From Clostridiales bacterium (GTDB lineage Bacteria > Bacillota > Clostridia > Lachnospirales > Lachnospiraceae), in contig JAJQEU010000051.1 of the NCBI GenBank assembly GCA_021201535.1, positions 1 to 64,000 of the forward strand: DNA of 64,000 nt, given 5' to 3'. Below, piece by piece: positions 59,932-64,000 of this stretch. The first letter of the stretch is position 1, and the number at the start of each line of letters is the position of its first letter. The notes under the pieces are model-generated. The model did no database searches, had not been told where the DNA came from, and was given only the letters and a program-made list of their open reading frames with translations. The translations under genes and the position numbers were made by a program.

Positions 59932-60738
59932 TTATATTCCTTCACATTCCGTCTGTTCATAATCTATAAGCCGTGTGATTGTCGGATGTTTCCCACAAAC
60001 CGGACAGTCATCGGTATTGCCCGGCAGCGGCACTTTTCGGAAATTCATGGTCAACGCGTCATAGGTCAGCAGCGCCCCCGTCAGCAGCTGTCCCTGTCCG
60101 ACGATATATTTGATCGCTTCCATGGCCTGCAGGCTTCCGATCACACCGCCCATGGCGCCCACCACACCGGCCTGCTTACATGTCGGCACCGCATCCTTTG
60201 GCGGCGGATCACGGAAAACGCAGCGATAACACGGTCCCTCTCCCGGCACATAGGTCATCAGCTGTCCCTGAAAACGGATGATTCCGGCATGGGAAAAAGG
60301 CTTTTTCGCCATCACGCAGGCATCATTGATCAGGAACTTTGCGGGAAAATTATCCGTTCCGTCGATGATAAAATCATAATCTCCGATCAAATCCATAATG
60401 TTTTCTGAATTCACAAACGTCTGATACGTGTGAACCGTGACATCCGGATTCATCCGGTTCATCGTCTCTTTCGCAGACTGTACTTTTGCTTTTCCCACAT
60501 CCGGCGTTCCGTGGATGATCTGACGCTGCAGATTTGAAAGATCCACCTCATCTGCGTCGGCGATACCGATCGTCCCGACTCCGGCGGCCGCCAGATACAT
60601 GGCAGCCGGCGCTCCCAGTCCTCCCGCACCGATAATCAATACTTTCGCATTTAAAAGCTTTTTCTGACCTTTTACGCCGATTTCCTTTAAAATAATATGT
60701 CTGGAGTAACGTTCCAGCTGTTCATTCGTGAAAGCCAT
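59932..60738 (-). CDS. ThiF/MoeB/HesA-type adenylyltransferase
   Basis: MAFTNEQLERYSRHIILKEIGVKGQKKLLNAKVLIIGAGGLGAPAAMYLAAAGVGTIGIADADEVDLSNLQRQIIH. Confidence 0.94.
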   Translation of the reverse strand: MAFTNEQLERYSRHIILKEIGVKGQKKLLNAKVLIIGAGGLGAPAAMYLAAAGVGTIGIADADEVDLSNLQRQIIHGTPDVGKAKVQSAKETMNRMNPDVTVHTYQTFVNSENIMDLIGDYDFIIDGTDNFPAKFLINDACVMAKKPFSHAGIIRFQGQLMTYVPGEGPCYRCVFRDPPPKDAVPTCKQAGVVGAMGGVIGSLQAMEAIKYIVGQGQLLTGALLTYDALTMNFRKVPLPGNTDDCPVCGKHPTITRLIDYEQTECEGI

Positions 60739-60944
60739 TATCTCCCGCCTCCCATAAAATAAAGAAATTCCACCTCATCCCCTTCCGTCAGGCGGCGAGT
60801 GGCAAAATCTGCTTTCTGTACAAATTCTTCATTGACGGAAACCGTCACGTACTGCGGTGTCTCCACCTTCTCCTCCTCGATGAGCTTCTCGACAGTAATG
60901 CCTTCCTCGTAAATTTTCTTTTCCCCTGCGACAATAATGTTCAT
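60738..60944 (-). CDS. ThiS/MoaD-like sulfur carrier protein ending GGGR
   Basis: MNIIVAGEKKIYEEGITVEKLIEEEKVETPQYVTVSVNEEFVQKADFATRRLTEGDEVEFLYFMGGGR; stop overlaps ThiF-like start (TAATG). Confidence 0.9.
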   Translation of the reverse strand: MNIIVAGEKKIYEEGITVEKLIEEEKVETPQYVTVSVNEEFVQKADFATRRLTEGDEVEFLYFMGGGR

Positions 60945-61000
60945 GATAATATCAATCCTTTCTGGCTTCTGCATTTATAGCAAACGGAAAATGACTGCTT

Positions 61001-61060
61001 CGCAGTCATCCGGGTGTGCAAGCACTTCCATCTGCCTGTCTGTTGATGACACTTTCATAG
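61001..61060. repeat. Dispersed repeat family A, copy 3
   Basis: CGCAGTCATCCGGGTGTGCAAGCACTTCCATCTGCCTGTCTGTTGATGACACTTTCATAG. Confidence 0.7.
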
Positions 61061-61115
61061 TATTTTACATCTCAAATATAGATTGTCTTTAACTGCTGCC
61101 AAAATGCAGGAACAG

Positions 61116-61433
61116 CTATAAATTCTTTTCAATCTCACGGATCAGATCGTCTTTCCGCTGTACGCCGCTAAATCGAGCGACTTCCTTTCCGTTTTTCAGG
61201 AATAAAATCGTCGGAACCGAGGCAACCTCCCAGCGAAAAACCAGTCCACGCTCATACACCGCATTCACCTTGCCCACTATCACCTGATCCGCATAGTCTT
61301 CCTCTAATTCCGCCAGCACCGGTGAAAGAGCCTTACATGGCAGGCAGCTGTCAGAATAAAAATCCACGATCGCCAGTTTTTCACTGGCTGATACTTCTGT
61401 ATCAAAATCCGCCTCCGTCCATCTCTGAGCCAT
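61116..61433 (-). CDS. Thioredoxin family protein
   Basis: KLAIVDFYSDSCLPCKALSPVLAELEEDYADQVIVGKVNAVYERGLVFRWEVASVPTILFLKNGKEVARFSG; active site CLPC. Confidence 0.93.
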   Translation of the reverse strand: MAQRWTEADFDTEVSASEKLAIVDFYSDSCLPCKALSPVLAELEEDYADQVIVGKVNAVYERGLVFRWEVASVPTILFLKNGKEVARFSGVQRKDDLIREIEKNL

Positions 61434-61436
61434 AAT

Positions 61437-61685
61437 CTAATCACCTGCCTTTCTCACAATCAGATCATAGGTGTCGTCCTCATTTTTCAAAAGTTTCAAA
61501 ATCTGATGTCCCTCCTCTTTGATGCTTCGCGGAACATTCTGCACCGGTTCTCCGTCATTCATGTGAATCGACAGAATCTGTCCCTCATCCAGTTCCTCCA
61601 GCGCTACCTTTGCCTTTACAAAAGTGACCGGGCATACCACGTCGGTGATATCCACTGTCTCATCAATTTCATATGCTGCGCTCAT
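61437..61685 (-). CDS. TusA/SirA-like sulfurtransferase family protein
   Basis: MSAAYEIDETVDITDVVCPVTFVKAKVALEELDEGQILSIHMNDGEPVQNVPRSIKEEGHQIL; start at 61685 or 61691. Confidence 0.88.
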   Translation of the reverse strand: MSAAYEIDETVDITDVVCPVTFVKAKVALEELDEGQILSIHMNDGEPVQNVPRSIKEEGHQILKLLKNEDDTYDLIVRKAGD

Positions 61686-61829
61686 AATCATTCCATCCCT
61701 TCTATTATTCCTTTGTATATAAATGCCGACACACGGATCTCTCCGTGCCTGCACTCACCCAAAGTCCTGATCTTTATATATACTTCATCTGATCAAATAC
61801 AGTGTTCGGGAAGCACATATAACAAACAA

Positions 61830-62696
61830 TTACACATCCTGACAGGCTGCCCACATTCTCGCTCGAAACGCGTCTTCCCCCACTCGCTGCAGGGTAAACC
61901 GAAAGCGCTCGCCGGTCTTAGCGTTCTCTTCAAAGAAAGTAATTGCCGCGTCCGCCACACGGAAAAACGTCGCCTCATCTTTTATCAGAGGCAGGAACTG
62001 CTCTCCGGTATAAATCTTATTTCCAAACAGCCCGCCAAAGGAAACCAGGTAGCCGCTCTCGCCTTCCCAGGCATCTGTGGGACATGATTTTACGCAGCGT
62101 CCGCAGTAATTGCACTTCTCCCGGTCAATCAGGACTTCGGAATCTGTACAGGTAAGCGCTCCCTCGCGGCAGACCTTTTCGCAGACACCGCAGTTGATGC
62201 AGAGATCCGGTTTCCATGTTACTTCCATACCGCCCTTGACACCGAGGTCGTTTTCCTCCGCCTTCAGGCAGTTATTCTGACAGCCGGTGACGCCAAATTT
62301 AAATTTGTGGGGAAGCTCCCTGCCGAAATAGCGGTCGTTGAGCTTCTCTGCCAGAGCGGAAGTATCGATACATCCGCTGGGGCAGATGGCTCCGCCCTGA
62401 CAGGCCGTCACCGTCCGGACACGCGGTCCGCAGACACCCGGGCTTACGCCTCCCTCAGCAAGCCGGGCTTTCACTTTTTCAATATCATCAATGTGAACAA
62501 AGGGAATTTCCACGCCCTGACGTGAAGTCATATGTACATATCCTTTTCCAAACTCATCCGCAACCTCTGCAATCGTTCGGATATTCTCCGCCGTCAGTTG
62601 ACCGCCGGTCACCTGCAGCCGCAGAGAGAAATACCCTTTCTGCTTCTGGCGCATGAAACCTCCTTTTTTCAGTGTTGTGTAATCAATATCTGCCAT
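61830..62696 (-). CDS. Sulfite/nitrite reductase-like hemoprotein with ferredoxin domain
   Basis: MADIDYTTLKKGGFMRQKQKGYFSLRLQVTGGQLTAENIRTIAEVADEFGKGYVHMTSRQGVEIPFVH...ACQGGAICPSGCIDTS...FGVTGCQNNCLKAEENDLG...CINCGVCEKVC...CNYCGRCVKSCP. Confidence 0.93.
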   Translation of the reverse strand: MADIDYTTLKKGGFMRQKQKGYFSLRLQVTGGQLTAENIRTIAEVADEFGKGYVHMTSRQGVEIPFVHIDDIEKVKARLAEGGVSPGVCGPRVRTVTACQGGAICPSGCIDTSALAEKLNDRYFGRELPHKFKFGVTGCQNNCLKAEENDLGVKGGMEVTWKPDLCINCGVCEKVCREGALTCTDSEVLIDREKCNYCGRCVKSCPTDAWEGESGYLVSFGGLFGNKIYTGEQFLPLIKDEATFFRVADAAITFFEENAKTGERFRFTLQRVGEDAFRARMWAACQDV

Positions 62697-62763
62697 CTCT
62701 CTTCCTCCCTCGCAAAACTCTCTTTGCAGATATGTCAGTTTTTGTCGCAATTCTCCACTATTG

Positions 62764-64000
62764 TTACATGGACGTCTCCCGGATTGCTCTCCCGAAATCT
62801 TCCATGAGGTCTTCCACATCCTCAATCCCGACGCTCACCCGGATCAGGTCATCGTAAACCCCTGCCGCCTCCTTTTCCTCCTCCGTGCTGTGCACGGCCA
62901 ATGTAGATTCCGGATGGAGCACCAGTGTTTTTGTATCCCCGATGTTTGATACCTGCAGAGGAATCTTCAGTTGATCCAGAATCCGATACGCCCGTTCCCG
63001 GGTTCCAACGCGGATGGTAAGAATCCCGCCGAAATGACCGTCAAACTGCTTCTTCGCAATCGCATAACAGGGATTCGTCTCCAGTCCCGGATAATTTACC
63101 ACAATATCCGGAAATTCTTTCTGCAGCCACCGCGCCAGCGCCAGCGCATTGCCGGATATCCGCTCCATTCGAAGGCCCAGCGTCTCCATACCAATGATAT
63201 TGTAAAACGCATTCTGCGGGGACAGACATCCGCCTGTGTTGCGGAAAAAACCGTTGCGCAGCTTCACGATATAAGCAAACGGTCCGAACTTCGAAAACTC
63301 GCGCAATCCCGGATATTTTTTCGCGTCCCAGCGAAACTTTCCGCCATCCGTAATCACGCCGCTGATGGAATTGCTGCTGCCATTGATATATTTGGATGTA
63401 GAATTGACGACAATATCCGCTCCCAGTTCAATCGGTTTTACGAGGTAAGCAGTTGCCGCCGTATTGTCAATGAACAGCGGCAGTCCCTGACTGTGAGCCA
63501 GATCTGCCAGGCTCCTGATATCTGTGACATCCAGTTTTGGATTTCCGATGGTTTCCGCGAAATAACATCGGGTGCGGTCATTTGTTTTCTTAAGAAATTC
63601 TTCCGCATCATGATTTTCCACATAATGCGTTCGGATTCCAAAGCTCTCCAGTTCACGGAACAGGTCAATCGAGCCGCCGTACAGGCTGGCGCTGGATACA
63701 ATCTCATCTCCGGTCCGCAGGATATTCATCAACGCATTAAATACCGCCGCCATGCCGGAAGCACAGGCCACGCTGGCAATCCCGCCCTCCAGAACAGTCA
63801 TCCGCTTTTCAAATGCCTCCACCGTCGGATTACCCAGCCTTGTATAAGAAAAGCCCGGCGCTTTATTGTGAAAAATCTGTTCCATGCGCTTCGCCGATGT
63901 ATGTCGAAAAGCGCTGGTCTGACAGACCGGCGGCAGGGTTGATTCCGATTCCATGGAGCCAGAGAAGGGAATCCCCTCCGTCCCGTGTAACAAAATCGTG
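62764..64000 (-). CDS. O-acetylhomoserine sulfhydrylase / Cys-Met metabolism PLP enzyme, 5' end beyond window
   Basis: STLPPVCQTSAFRHTSAKRMEQIFHNKAPGFSYTRLGNPTVEAFEKRMTVLEGGIASVACASGMAA...VNSTSKYINGSSNSISGVI; no good start before window end. Confidence 0.92.
   Translation of the reverse strand, partial: TILLHGTEGIPFSGSMESESTLPPVCQTSAFRHTSAKRMEQIFHNKAPGFSYTRLGNPTVEAFEKRMTVLEGGIASVACASGMAAVFNALMNILRTGDEIVSSASLYGGSIDLFRELESFGIRTHYVENHDAEEFLKKTNDRTRCYFAETIGNPKLDVTDIRSLADLAHSQGLPLFIDNTAATAYLVKPIELGADIVVNSTSKYINGSSNSISGVITDGGKFRWDAKKYPGLREFSKFGPFAYIVKLRNGFFRNTGGCLSPQNAFYNIIGMETLGLRMERISGNALALARWLQKEFPDIVVNYPGLETNPCYAIAKKQFDGHFGGILTIRVGTRERAYRILDQLKIPLQVSNIGDTKTLVLHPESTLAVHSTEEEKEAAGVYDDLIRVSVGIEDVEDLMEDFGRAIRETSM

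Overview
This 64 kb window reads as a chromosomal segment of an anaerobic spore-forming Firmicute (Lachnospiraceae-like; inferred from gene content only). I saw no rRNA, tRNA, CRISPR array, prophage or integrase. The left half carries what looks like an anaerobic gallate/pyrogallol pathway: a UbiD-type decarboxylase, a UbiX-type flavin prenyltransferase and an LpdD-like prenyl-FMN chaperone, the start of a TRAP transporter, an SSS-family symporter followed by two unannotated single-TM microproteins, a LysR regulator, and a molybdenum two-subunit enzyme very like pyrogallol-phloroglucinol transhydroxylase. A second, diverged paralogous Mo-enzyme pair lies about 10 kb away next to its own TetR regulator. 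Molybdenum cofactor genes (mobAB fusion, moaA, moeA, moaC, moeA-like, mogA, MOSC) are interspersed. A palindrome, consensus TTGACTGTATAG..CTATACAG, occurs at promoter positions upstream of at least seven of the catabolic genes and suggests one regulon. The right half contains spoVAD/spoVAE, holA, transporters, an amino-acid ABC system, a complete urease operon (ureABC-I-EFG-D) with a terminator-containing leader and a His-rich CsoR-family regulator, and a sulfur-assimilation cluster (OAH sulfhydrylase-like, sulfite-reductase-like, TusA-like, thioredoxin, ThiS/MoaD-like carrier, ThiF-like). Several families of short dispersed non-coding repeats are shared between intergenic regions, and there is one degenerate ~52-bp periodic array. 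All calls are from reading the sequence and supplied translations; no database search was run.
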